Position numbers and translations under genes: made by a program. The notes under the pieces are model-generated. The model was not told the origin of the DNA, ran no database searches, and worked only from the letters and a program-made list of their open reading frames with translations. A stretch of DNA of 64,000 nucleotides from Novipirellula galeiformis. Its GTDB lineage: Bacteria; Planctomycetota; Planctomycetia; Pirellulales; Pirellulaceae. Shown one piece after another: positions 53,848 through 63,300 of the stretch. The DNA lies in assembly GCF_007860095.1 (NCBI RefSeq), contig NZ_SJPT01000001.1, positions 510,212-574,211 of the forward strand, given 5' to 3'. How positions within the stretch are numbered: position 1 is the stretch's first letter; each line of letters begins with the position of its first letter.

Positions 53848-55026
53848 ATGAAGCAACATTGGAAAATCGATCCGCGCCTTGACTTTCTCAATCACGGATC
53901 GTTTGGAGCGGTGCCGACGGTCGTTTTGCAAGCTCAGCAAGCATTTCGCGATGAGTTGGAAAGCGATCCGATTCGTTATCTGGCGCCTGAGCGAGAGTTA
54001 GAGCCCAAGTTGGACTATGTACGCGACGTGCTGTCGGAATTGATCGTTGCCGATGCCGCCGACCTCGCCTTTGTGCTCAATGCCACCGCCGGGGTGAACG
54101 CCGTGCTACGTTCATTTCCCTTGCGTGATGGCGATGAAATCGTGGTCACCAATCATGGTTACAACGCCTGTAACAATGCGGCCCACTACGCTGCCGAGCG
54201 CGCGGGCGCCATCGTGCGTACGGCCGAGATCCCCTTTCCCGTTGGCGGTCCTGGGCAAGTGGTCGATGCGATCGAGCAACAGCTAAGTGATCGAACTCGG
54301 ATGGTCATGGTTGATCACGTGACCAGTTCCACGGGGTTGGTTTTTCCGGTCCAAGCGATTACCGATCTCGCTCACGCTCGCAACATTCGTGTGCTCGTGG
54401 ACGGGGCGCACGCGCCCGGCATGGTCCCGTTGAATCTTGCCGAACTTGGCGTGGACTACTACACCGCGAATCATCACAAGTGGTTGTGTGCTCCAAAGGT
54501 GTCGGGTTTTTTGTGGGTGCACCCGCAATGGCAATCCGAAGTCCGGCCGACAATCATTAGCCATGCTGCGAATCGGCCGCGCCCGAATCGTTCCCGTTTT
54601 CTTGCTGAGTTCGATTGGCAGGGAACGTTTGATCCGACCCCGTTAGTGGCGTTGCCCCATGCGATCGAATTTTTGCAATCATTTTATGCGGGCGGGATCG
54701 ATGAATGGATGGCAATTAATCACAACCGAGCGTTAGATTCGTTAGCGTTGTTATCGGCGGGGTTGGGGATCGATGTCTCAACGCCCGCAGAGATGATCGG
54801 CAGCCTCGTTACGGTGCCGCTACCACTCCACGCCGGCTCAGAAGCGGGAAACGCAAACGACTCGCTTCAGCAGCGGCTTCGTGAACATTATCGAATCGAA
54901 TGTCCGGTTTTCGCCGGGATCGAACCTGAATCGCAACTGCTGCGAATTTCGCTACAAGCGTACAACGATCTTGAACAGGTCAAACGATTGGTCGTCGCAC
55001 TTCGTCAGGAGCTCGATGTAACCTGA
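53848..55026 (+). CDS. Class V aminotransferase (isopenicillin-N-epimerase-like)
   Basis: 392 residues. PLP-binding Lys is K211 in NHHKW, preceded by the D185-G-A-H188 segment. LNHGSFGAVP near the N terminus is typical of the epimerase-like group. ATG at 53848 lies 11 bp after ald and it ends a few bases before the arsS start. The substrate is unknown; the position between ald and arsS suggests amino-acid handling, which is only inference. Confidence 0.88.
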   Translation: MKQHWKIDPRLDFLNHGSFGAVPTVVLQAQQAFRDELESDPIRYLAPERELEPKLDYVRDVLSELIVADAADLAFVLNATAGVNAVLRSFPLRDGDEIVVTNHGYNACNNAAHYAAERAGAIVRTAEIPFPVGGPGQVVDAIEQQLSDRTRMVMVDHVTSSTGLVFPVQAITDLAHARNIRVLVDGAHAPGMVPLNLAELGVDYYTANHHKWLCAPKVSGFLWVHPQWQSEVRPTIISHAANRPRPNRSRFLAEFDWQGTFDPTPLVALPHAIEFLQSFYAGGIDEWMAINHNRALDSLALLSAGLGIDVSTPAEMIGSLVTVPLPLHAGSEAGNANDSLQQRLREHYRIECPVFAGIEPESQLLRISLQAYNDLEQVKRLVVALRQELDVT

Positions 55027-55070
55027 GGATGTGGATGGATTCGTTTGTTTTCTCACTAGAGTTGGAATTG

Positions 55071-56087
55071 ATGACTTCGTTATTGCCTATTATCGACGCT
55101 GGCTTGCCGCTGGGAATTGTTGAGCCGTTTGGAAAACGTTTGGCGGCATCAAATCAGACTTTGGTGCGACATGCGCTCACGGATCTGCAAGTCAATCTCG
55201 GCAAACTTTGTAATCAAGCTTGTACGCATTGTCATGTCGAAGCAGGTCCGACCAAGACTCGTGAGAACATGGATCAGCGCACGGCGAACCGCATGCTCGA
55301 ATTGGCGTTGCAGTGCGATTCGCTTACTACCATTGATTTGACGGGCGGTGCTCCCGAAATGAATCCCGTTTTTCGTGACTTGGTGGTGGCGTTTCGCAAG
55401 CGAGGATTGCGAGTGATTGATCGTTGTAATTTGACGATTTTGTCCGAGCCCGGCTACGAATGGGTTGCCGATTTTTTAGCCGAACATCAGGTCGATGTGG
55501 TGGCATCATTGCCATGCTATTTGCAGGAAAACGTCGATCGCCAGCGAGGGCGAGGTGTGTTTGACCGCAGCATCGATGCACTCCAGCAATTGAATCAACG
55601 CGGCTACGGAGTCGAATGCTCGGGATTACGGTTGGATCTTGTCTTCAATCCGACCGGGCCATCGCTGCCGCCGGACCAGACCCAACTCGAGCAAGATTAC
55701 AAACGCGAGTTGCTCGAACGGTTTGCAATCCGATTCAATCATTTGCTGGCGATCACGAACATCCCGATTAAGCGTTACGCAACGTATTTGCAAAAGGCGG
55801 GGAAATTCGAGGAGTACATGCATTTGTTGGCCGACCACTTCAATCGCTCCGCGGCCGATCGGGTGATGTGTCGATCGCTAATTTCGATCGGCTGGGATGG
55901 AGCCATTTTTGATTGCGATTTTAATCAGATGCTCGAGCTTGCTCCCGCTTCGCTCGATCGGCCCACACTCTGGTCGATCGACTCATTCGACGATTTTGTG
56001 TCGATGAAAATCACCGTCGGGGATCATTGCTATGGATGCACCGCCGGAGCGGGAAGCAGTTGCGGCGGCGCGATCGTGCAATCGTAA
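55071..56087 (+). CDS. arsS: Arsenosugar biosynthesis radical SAM protein ArsS
   Basis: 338 residues from ATG at 55071; ATG at 55029, 2 bp after the previous stop, would add 14 residues. The radical SAM cluster is C47xxxC51xxC54 (CNQACTHC). The C-terminal domain ends in HCYGCTAGAGSSCGG with C320, C323 and C331. Members that act in arsenosugar synthesis carry this combination; some use selenocysteine, but here all three are ordinary Cys codons. ArsM follows after 52 bp. Confidence 0.88.
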   Translation: MTSLLPIIDAGLPLGIVEPFGKRLAASNQTLVRHALTDLQVNLGKLCNQACTHCHVEAGPTKTRENMDQRTANRMLELALQCDSLTTIDLTGGAPEMNPVFRDLVVAFRKRGLRVIDRCNLTILSEPGYEWVADFLAEHQVDVVASLPCYLQENVDRQRGRGVFDRSIDALQQLNQRGYGVECSGLRLDLVFNPTGPSLPPDQTQLEQDYKRELLERFAIRFNHLLAITNIPIKRYATYLQKAGKFEEYMHLLADHFNRSAADRVMCRSLISIGWDGAIFDCDFNQMLELAPASLDRPTLWSIDSFDDFVSMKITVGDHCYGCTAGAGSSCGGAIVQS

Positions 56088-56139
56088 ATGCCGTGACCAA
56101 GCGTCGCCCTCTCTGCGTTTTCAGCCGCCTCACTTTTAA

Positions 56140-57306
56140 ATGACAATGGAAAAAATCATGTCCAAGATGCTTGATACCGAACATGCCGTGACGTCACGTT
56201 ACTCGGCAGCAGCCAATGCGGTGGAGCCGGCCCTGTGCTGTCCCGTTAATTATGACGCGCGCTATTTGCAGGTCATTCCTAACGAAGTCATCGATCGTGA
56301 CTATGGTTGTGGCGATCCGTCACAGTACGTTCGCGAGGGCGAGACGGTGTTGGACCTTGGCAGCGGTGGCGGCAAGATTTGCTTCATCGCCTCACAGGTG
56401 GTTGGTGCCTCGGGGCGTGTCATCGGTGTCGATATGAATGACGAAATGTTGGCGCTCGCCCGCGGCAGCCAACCGGTCGTCGCCGCCGCGATTGGCTACG
56501 ACAACATCACCTTTTGTAAAGGTCGCATTCAAGACATGGCGGTCGATCGCGATGCCATCGATCGCCATTTGCAATCGAACCCGGTCACGAACGAGTCCTC
56601 GTTTCGCGCCCTGGAATCGTTCATCGCGGAGCAACGTCGTGTCAACCCGATGGTTCACGACGAGTCGGTCGACGTGGTGGTTAGCAATTGCGTGTTGAAT
56701 TTGGTCGATTCAGCGGAAAAGCCGAAGTTGTTTGCGGAGATCTATCGGGTGCTGAAAAACGGCGGACGCGCGGTCATTAGCGACATCGTGTCCGATCAAC
56801 CGGTCCCCGAGCACCTGCAACGAGATGCCGAGTTGTGGAGTGGTTGTATTTCGGGGGCGCTACAAAACGAAGCGTTCGTCAACGCCTTTGTGCAAGCCGG
56901 CTTTGATGGAGTCGAAGTGGTTGTGCGGCAAGAAAAACCGTGGCAAGTCGTCGAAGGTATTGAGTTTCGATCGGCGACCGTGATCGCATACAAGGGACAA
57001 CCTGAGGATGCGTCCGGTGCGGTTTGCGATGACCAAGTGATGTATCGCGGACCCTTCGCCACGATTCATGACGATCAAGGAGTCGAATATCGACGTGGTG
57101 AGATGACCGCAGTCTATCCAAACACGTTCGCCAAGTTGTCACGCGAGCCGTACGTAGACCACTTCATTTGTGTTCCTGCGACAAAGCAACAGGATGCCCC
57201 CGGCTTGCCGATCGCCGAACCGGCGCGAACGTTTCCATTGCAAAGCTCGGCGGATCGTTTGCCTGGTGGATCGGATGCCTGCTGTGACTCGGGCGATTGT
57301 TGTTAG
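56140..57306 (+). CDS. arsM: Arsenite methyltransferase ArsM
   Basis: 388 residues. The SAM-binding motif VLDLGSGGGK (70-79) and VISDIVSDQP are of the class I type. Arsenic-ligand cysteines are at expected places: C57, C184 (SNCVLNL) and C236 (WSGCIS), plus the C33-C34 pair. The C terminus ends in DACCDSGDCC, a free-cysteine tail common in bacterial ArsM. It turns As(III) into methylated arsenicals that ArsS may convert further. ATG at 56146 or 56158 are alternative starts. Confidence 0.92.
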   Translation: MTMEKIMSKMLDTEHAVTSRYSAAANAVEPALCCPVNYDARYLQVIPNEVIDRDYGCGDPSQYVREGETVLDLGSGGGKICFIASQVVGASGRVIGVDMNDEMLALARGSQPVVAAAIGYDNITFCKGRIQDMAVDRDAIDRHLQSNPVTNESSFRALESFIAEQRRVNPMVHDESVDVVVSNCVLNLVDSAEKPKLFAEIYRVLKNGGRAVISDIVSDQPVPEHLQRDAELWSGCISGALQNEAFVNAFVQAGFDGVEVVVRQEKPWQVVEGIEFRSATVIAYKGQPEDASGAVCDDQVMYRGPFATIHDDQGVEYRRGEMTAVYPNTFAKLSREPYVDHFICVPATKQQDAPGLPIAEPARTFPLQSSADRLPGGSDACCDSGDCC

Positions 57307-57332
57307 TCCCCGATCATCATTGACTTCGTTGT

Positions 57333-57357
57333 TGTGGCTTTTCGGCCTGGCCACAAT
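57333..57357 (+). terminator. Hairpin after arsM
   Basis: TTGTGGC (57333-57339) pairs with GCCACAA (57351-57357) around a loop with a short T-run; it could end the arsM transcript. No U-run follows. Confidence 0.4.
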
Positions 57358-57390
57358 GATGTGACCTGGAATGGACGCGGTGCCGGCATA

Positions 57391-57435
57391 CTGCGCCTTG
57401 TCACCCTACGCCTTGTCACCCTACGCCTTGTCACC
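57391..57435 (-). repeat. Three 15-bp tandem repeats carrying stop codons
   Basis: On the minus strand, units read GGTGACAAGGCGTAG, encoding Gly-Asp-Lys-Ala-stop. Units 57421-57435 and 57406-57420 end in TAG; the outer one (57391-57405) ends in CAG. The first is the C terminus of the BY-kinase-like gene. Confidence 0.85.
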
Positions 57436-58866
57436 CGCAAAGTTGTCGACGATGCCGATGCCTTGAATTCCGGATTCGAGCAGATGGTGAGACAACGCGT
57501 TGATTTCTTCGTTGCTGGTGTTTTCAACATCGCGGACGATCATCGCGCTCGCCATGCGGCTTGCGATGGACAGGGCGACCGGTGTGTTTCCGAGGGGGCC
57601 GTCGACGATGACCAGGTCGAAGTGTTGTTTCAGCGTGTGGATCAGCTTACCGATCTCCGCTTCGGTGGCTTGTGCATTAGGCTCGCTCGGGAACAACGGA
57701 AACAAGGTGACGTTGTCTTCGACCGCGTGAACGGCGATCTCGCCGAGCGACAAACTGCCGCGAATCGCGTCGAGCCATCCATGTTCGACATCCAAGCAGA
57801 GATCATCGACGAGCGTCGGGGCGACCAAGTCCACATCAACCAAGGCGACACGAATGCCCGCGGCGGCGGCGGCCATCGCAACCCCAGTCGCAACGGTGCT
57901 GCGTCCCTCTTCGGGATGCACGCTCGTGACGAGCACACTGTCGAGTCCGGTTTGGACGGCGCTGAGCATCTGTTCGGCAACCAATTGGAACAGTTCGCCT
58001 TCAAAGAATAGCTTCGCGACATTGCTAGGCACATCAAATTGGTCGACCTCCCAAGCCGCTTTTAGCTGCGTGGTCGCGGCCACGACTGGCTCACTTGCCA
58101 CGTCCGGTTCGGCCGCCACGATGGGGTCGGCCGCCACAATGGGGTCGGCCGCAGGGGGCGCAAGCGTCGTAGGAGCGGCGGGAGCGAGAGTCGGGTGAGC
58201 CGGGTGAATGTGGTGGGTGGCCGCGTCGCTCTCGGTTTTAAGTTCCGGGGTCGAGCGAGCCGCAGCGGTTTTGCTCGATAAAATCCGCTGCAATTCGATA
58301 ATTGATGCTTCGTGCGACTTGGGCTTCGTCGCCGGGGCTGCAGCCATTGGTGCCGGTGCTGGAGTTGCCGGTGCTGGAGTTGCCGGTGCGGTGGGGGCTG
58401 GTTCTTGGGCGATCACGCTGTGCCGCTGCGGAGCCGCCTGGGCCGTGGACTGGGGAGCCAGCGAATCGAGCGCCGCGTAGCTGGCCTCGCTGAATCCGCT
58501 GCCGATCACGTCGGTCGTGCCCGCGTACAAATCGCTTGGAATGGACGTGATGGTGTGCTCGACCGAAGTCAATAATTCGGCGCGAGGGAAGGAGGGCGAT
58601 TCCATGGCCTCCTCTGGCTCTGCGGCAATCTCATCTCGCCGATTCGTGACGCGAATGTCGCTTTCGAGATGCGGTCGTGGCACGATCGGTTGCGTTTTCT
58701 GGTCGGCTCGGACTTTTTGATCATCGGATGCATCGACCCACCACGTCGCAGAGGATCGCGGTGGGGTTTCGGTAGACGCGTTTTGCTGCTGGTGAGGACG
58801 AACCGTAGCCACGCTTCGGTTTCGTCTTGCAAATGCTTTGACAAAGACTTGATTGTTAGCGGTCAT
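57421..58866 (-). CDS. BY-kinase/CpsD-like P-loop ATPase with long disordered N terminus
   Basis: 481 residues. The first 265 are Ala/Pro-rich and disordered, with short repeats (ADPIVAADPIVAAEP at about 240-254). The ATPase domain begins near 280: Walker A is PEEGRST with Arg322 in the place of the usual lysine, and Walker A' is ALVDVDLVAPTL (341-352). No C-terminal tyrosine cluster is present. Family members regulate exopolysaccharide export. The arginine-type Walker A also occurs in some related exopolysaccharide proteins, so activity may be retained. A low-complexity membrane protein gene precedes it. Confidence 0.8.
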   Translation of the reverse strand: MTANNQVFVKAFARRNRSVATVRPHQQQNASTETPPRSSATWWVDASDDQKVRADQKTQPIVPRPHLESDIRVTNRRDEIAAEPEEAMESPSFPRAELLTSVEHTITSIPSDLYAGTTDVIGSGFSEASYAALDSLAPQSTAQAAPQRHSVIAQEPAPTAPATPAPATPAPAPMAAAPATKPKSHEASIIELQRILSSKTAAARSTPELKTESDAATHHIHPAHPTLAPAAPTTLAPPAADPIVAADPIVAAEPDVASEPVVAATTQLKAAWEVDQFDVPSNVAKLFFEGELFQLVAEQMLSAVQTGLDSVLVTSVHPEEGRSTVATGVAMAAAAAGIRVALVDVDLVAPTLVDDLCLDVEHGWLDAIRGSLSLGEIAVHAVEDNVTLFPLFPSEPNAQATEAEIGKLIHTLKQHFDLVIVDGPLGNTPVALSIASRMASAMIVRDVENTSNEEINALSHHLLESGIQGIGIVDNFAGDKA

Positions 58867-58942
58867 GGTTCTTACCGAGCGATGAATGAGATGAAGACGT
58901 GGGGACGATGGAGGAATTACAGCGAAATCGGAGCACGCGGGC

Positions 58943-60037
58943 TTATTTCACTTCCGGTGCCGAGGGCAGGTATTTTTCCCAATTCAAGATGCCACGAGGC
59001 GTATCGGACTCCTGGTGATCGGAGGTGGTTGAATCGGAGCTCGAATCCAAAGGAGCTTTCGTAGGCGGCAATTCAGGAGGTTCCGCTCCCGATGCATCCA
59101 ATCCCGTTAATTCTTGATTCGTTGGCGTGGGCTTGCCCGCAGCGTACGACGAAATGGCGGTCTGCGGCGTCGAGGCTTGCGTGCCGGAAGCGTTCGCTGC
59201 GGCAATTTGTCCCGGTCCCGTTGCCATCATACTGCTGACGGTGTTGGCCTGCGTTCCGCCCGACAAAGCAGGTAGTTCGAGGTCCGTCGGTTGATCAAGA
59301 CTTGCCACGCTCGGCATGCCCGGTTTCGTTTTCGTTACCGATTTGGGGGACATCAATGCAACGCTTGCTTCGGGGGCCGTGGTACCGCTGGGGCTTGGGT
59401 CACGCTTGTCCGTTTGCGTTTTTTTCAAGTCCGCGTCTGCGAAAACAACCAATGCCTCAGGTGAAGTCAGTTCCGTCGTAACGGAATCAGCGACCGCCGG
59501 TTCGGTTGAGGACTCGCTGGCTCGACGACTCACTTTTAACGCAAAGAAAATGACGAGCAAAAGCATGGCGATGACAAGTGCATTCGCACGCAGCAACTCT
59601 CTCCAGTTTCGCTTGGGTTGGTCTTGGTTAAGTGTGTTCGCCGCGTCATCCCGTTCATCGTCATGAACCACGGTAAACGAGGATGGTTGGCTGGGGGTGG
59701 CCGTCGGCTGAGGCGGGGCCATCGGCTGACGCGTGGCAGCCTGAATCGCCGTCTCATCGGCCCGTGATACCCGCTCCGCAGATTGCGGTGCCGGACGTGG
59801 GTTGCCCGCTTCGGTGGGCGCGATCACGGTGGGGTGTGAACTGAGGGCCGCTGGCGTTTGACAAGCGGAATCGCCGCTCTTGCACGTGCTTTGAGGCTGA
59901 CTCGGGTATAGATTTCTCAGCTCAAACAAGGTGGGCGGAAGTGCGTTGGATGCGTGGCCGTCGCCAATGGATCGTGAAGCCGTTGCTCCGATCGATGGGC
60001 GCCTGCCGTCTTGCGTCAATTTTTGCGAGACGGTCAT
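58943..60037 (-). CDS. Low-complexity single-pass membrane protein
   Basis: 364 residues from ATG at 60037, preceded by AGGAAGA. A Pro/Ala/Ser/Thr-rich cytoplasmic part (1-150) is followed by one membrane helix (about 152-172, NALVIAMLLLVIFFALKV) and a Ser/Thr/Pro-rich part ending in ILNWEKYLPSAPEVK. No domain is recognised. It lies 76 bp upstream of the BY-kinase-like gene on the same strand, so a partner role in polysaccharide or envelope work is possible. Confidence 0.6.
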   Translation of the reverse strand: MTVSQKLTQDGRRPSIGATASRSIGDGHASNALPPTLFELRNLYPSQPQSTCKSGDSACQTPAALSSHPTVIAPTEAGNPRPAPQSAERVSRADETAIQAATRQPMAPPQPTATPSQPSSFTVVHDDERDDAANTLNQDQPKRNWRELLRANALVIAMLLLVIFFALKVSRRASESSTEPAVADSVTTELTSPEALVVFADADLKKTQTDKRDPSPSGTTAPEASVALMSPKSVTKTKPGMPSVASLDQPTDLELPALSGGTQANTVSSMMATGPGQIAAANASGTQASTPQTAISSYAAGKPTPTNQELTGLDASGAEPPELPPTKAPLDSSSDSTTSDHQESDTPRGILNWEKYLPSAPEVK

Positions 60038-60354
60038 GTGATCTTCCTGATACACGAGTGCGAGGCGATTCAAGCAGTAGTTTTCAACCATGGTGGGACT
60101 GACCCAGACCCTACGGGACTAGATCGGTACGCGACATGGATGATCTTTAGGAATCTGCGGAATAGTCAAACTTTGCCGATTGATCAAGATGGAATGGCAT
60201 CTTTGTGGGGCTCGATCCAGCGGAAATCGACCCACCAAAACCTCATCCCCTCGTGAAACGAAGTCATCACCTTGTGAAACTGAGTATCGAGTACGAAGAT
60301 GGAGGTCCAAGTATCGCACCCACCCGCCTGTTTTCGCTAAAATTTCACGGCACC
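60038..60354. other. Divergent intergenic region before metH
   Basis: About 317 bp. I looked for a cobalamin or S-adenosylmethionine riboswitch before metH and see no convincing conserved core. Nothing else stands out. Confidence 0.4.
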
Positions 60355-63300
60355 ATGCTTCACTCCGAAACCACTCCCAGCGTTATTTCCGAGCTTTTAC
60401 GCGAGCGAATCCTGCTGCTCGATGGCGCCATGGGGACCATGATCCAACGATTGGGGTTGGATGAAGCTGGGGTTCGCGGCGAACGATTTGCTGACCATGC
60501 TAGCAATAAAGATCTGAAAAACTTTTCGGACATTCTTTGTCTCACTCATCCCGAGAAGATTACGGCGATCCACGCGGCCTACTATGAAGCGGGCAGCGAC
60601 ATTGTCGAAACCAACTCGTTTGGGGCTTCTCCGGTGGGGATGGTCGAGTTTGGCTTGCCACTCGAATTGGTCGACGAGATCAATCATGCCGCCGTTGCCT
60701 GTGCTCGCAAAGCGGCGGACGAGTGGACCGAACGCACTCCCGACAAGCCTCGTTTCGTCGCCGGGTCGATCGGCCCGACCACCAAGCAACTTGCGATTAG
60801 CACCGAAGACGATCCGGCACATCGTGGTTCCACGTACGAGGAGCTTGTCGACAGCTACCGGGCTCAGGTCGAGTCGCTCGTCAACGCGGGGGTCGATATC
60901 CTGTTGCCCGAAACGGCGATCGATACGCTCAATCTCAAGGCGTGTTTGTTCGCGATTCAAGATTTCTTCAACGCGGGGGGACGCCGGGTGCCGGTGATGG
61001 CGAGCGGCACGTTCGGGGATGGGGGACGTACGTTTGTCAGCGCCCAAAGCGTGGAAGCGTTCTGGACGGCGATCAATCACTTTCCGTTATTGTCCGTGGG
61101 CATGAACTGTGCCCTCGGCCCCGACGTGATGCGTCCCCACATCGAGGAGCTTTCGCGAGTGGCCGAGGTGCCGATTTCGTGTCATCCCAACGCGGGGTTG
61201 CCCAACGAGATGGGCGAATTCGATCTCGGTCCCAAGAAGATGGCTGAGAAAGTCGGCGAGTACGCGGACAATGGTTGGCTCAATATTCTTGGAGGCTGTT
61301 GCGGTACGACGCCCGATCACATTCGTGCGATGGCCGAGCGGATCAAAGGGGTCAAGCCGAAGCAAATGACGCACGGCCCGGTTTACACTCGGCTCTCGGG
61401 CCAACTTCCGATGGTGATGCGTCCGGAGGTCCCGTTCACGATGATCGGCGAGCGGACCAATGTCGCGGGCAGCAAAAAGTTTGCGCGTTTGATCCGCGAA
61501 GAGAAGTACGAAGAAGCGGTCGAGGTGGCTCGTGAGCAAGTCGAAAACGGGGCAACGATCATCGATGTCAACTTTGACGATGGGATGCTCGACGGCGTTG
61601 CTGCGATGGAGCGATTTCTGAGATTGATCGCAGGGGATAATGTCGTTGCAGCCGTCCCGGTGATGATCGACAGCAGTAAATGGGAAGTGCTTGAGACAGG
61701 CCTTCGCAACGTTCAAGGCAAAGCGATCGTCAATTCGATCTCGCTCAAAGACGGCGAGGAAGAGTTCCTGCGTCGCGCCCGACTGGTGCGCCAATACGGG
61801 GCCGCAGCGGTCGTAATGGCGTTTGACGAAGAAGGTCAAGCGGCCGATGAAGACAACAAAGTGCGGATTTGTAAACGCGCTTATGACTTGCTTGTTAACA
61901 AGCTCAATTTCCCTCCCGAAGACATCATTTTTGATCCGAATATCTTGACCGTCGCCACCGGGATGGAAGAGCACAACAACTATGCGGTCGACTTTATCAA
62001 CGCGGTGGCGCGGATCAAGAAAGAGTGCCCCGGTGCGAAGACTAGCGGTGGGGTGAGTAACATCAGCTTCAGCTTCCGTGGTAATGATCCGGTCCGCGAA
62101 GCGATCCACAGTGCGTTCCTGTTTCACGCCATCAAGGCCGGCTTGGACATGGGGATCGTTAACGCCGGGCAATTAGAGGTTTATGAAGAGGTGCCCAAGG
62201 CACTGTTGGAGCATGTCGAAGACGTGCTGCTGAATCGTCGTCCCGACGCCACCGACCGCATGCTCGAATTTGCCGAAACGGTTAAAGGTGGCGGCAAAAA
62301 GAAATCGGGCGAAGATCTTGCTTGGCGAAACGAATCGATCGCCGAGCGGATGAAGCACGCGCTGATCAAAGGCATCGACAAGTACATTGTCGAAGACACC
62401 GAAGCGGCTCGTCAGCACTTTGATAAATGCCTGCAAGTGATCGAAGGTCCGTTGATGGACGGTATGAAGGTCGTGGGCGATTTGTTTGGGGCGGGCAAAA
62501 TGTTTTTGCCGCAAGTCGTCAAAAGTGCGCGAGTGATGAAAAAAGCGGTGGCCTATTTAGAACCGTTCATGGACGAAGAAAAGCGTCTTGCGGGGACTGA
62601 GAACGACGCCGCGCGAGGCAAGTTCTTGATCGCCACGGTCAAAGGAGACGTGCACGATATCGGCAAAAACATCGTCGGCGTGGTGTTGCAATGCAATAAC
62701 TACGAGGTCATCGATCTCGGCGTGATGGTGTCGGCCGAGAAGATCCTTGAAGAGGCCGTCAAGCAAAACGTTGACATGATCGGATTGAGCGGTTTGATCA
62801 CTCCGAGCCTTGATGAAATGGCACACGTCGCACGCGAAATGAAGCGTGCCAAGATGACGATGCCCTTGTTGGTCGGCGGTGCGACGACTAGCGCGAAACA
62901 TACCGCGGTGAAGATTTGTCCGGCCTATGACGGTCCGGTGATCCATGTGCTCGATGCAAGCCGCAGTGTGAATGTGGTCGAACGCTTGCTCAGTAAAGAG
63001 CATCGCGATGAATTCCTCGCCAACAATGCCGAGACGCAAAAGAAGTTGGTTGCGAGTTTTCGTGATCGTCAGCAAAAGCTTGTGCCGTATGCCGAAGCAC
63101 TCGAAAAACGATTCACGGTCGATTGGGCGACGACGCGAATTGACAAACCGTCGTTCACCGGGTTGCAAGTGTTAAAGGATTTTCCACTCGCGGAGATTCG
63201 GCCTTACATCGATTGGTCGCCGTTCTTCATGACCTGGGAACTGAAAGGCAAGTACCCCAAGATTTTTGACGATAAAGTGGTGGGAGCGGAAGCCAAAAAG

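Noticed and set aside
55071-56087. Possible selenocysteine in ArsS
   Set aside because: The C-terminal cysteines use TGC/TGT and no in-frame TGA is present.
60038-60354. Cobalamin riboswitch before metH
   Set aside because: No B12-box-like conserved core seen by eye.
61087-62172. Long minus-strand ORF inside metH
   Set aside because: Antisense shadow of metH, whose frame contains all catalytic motifs.
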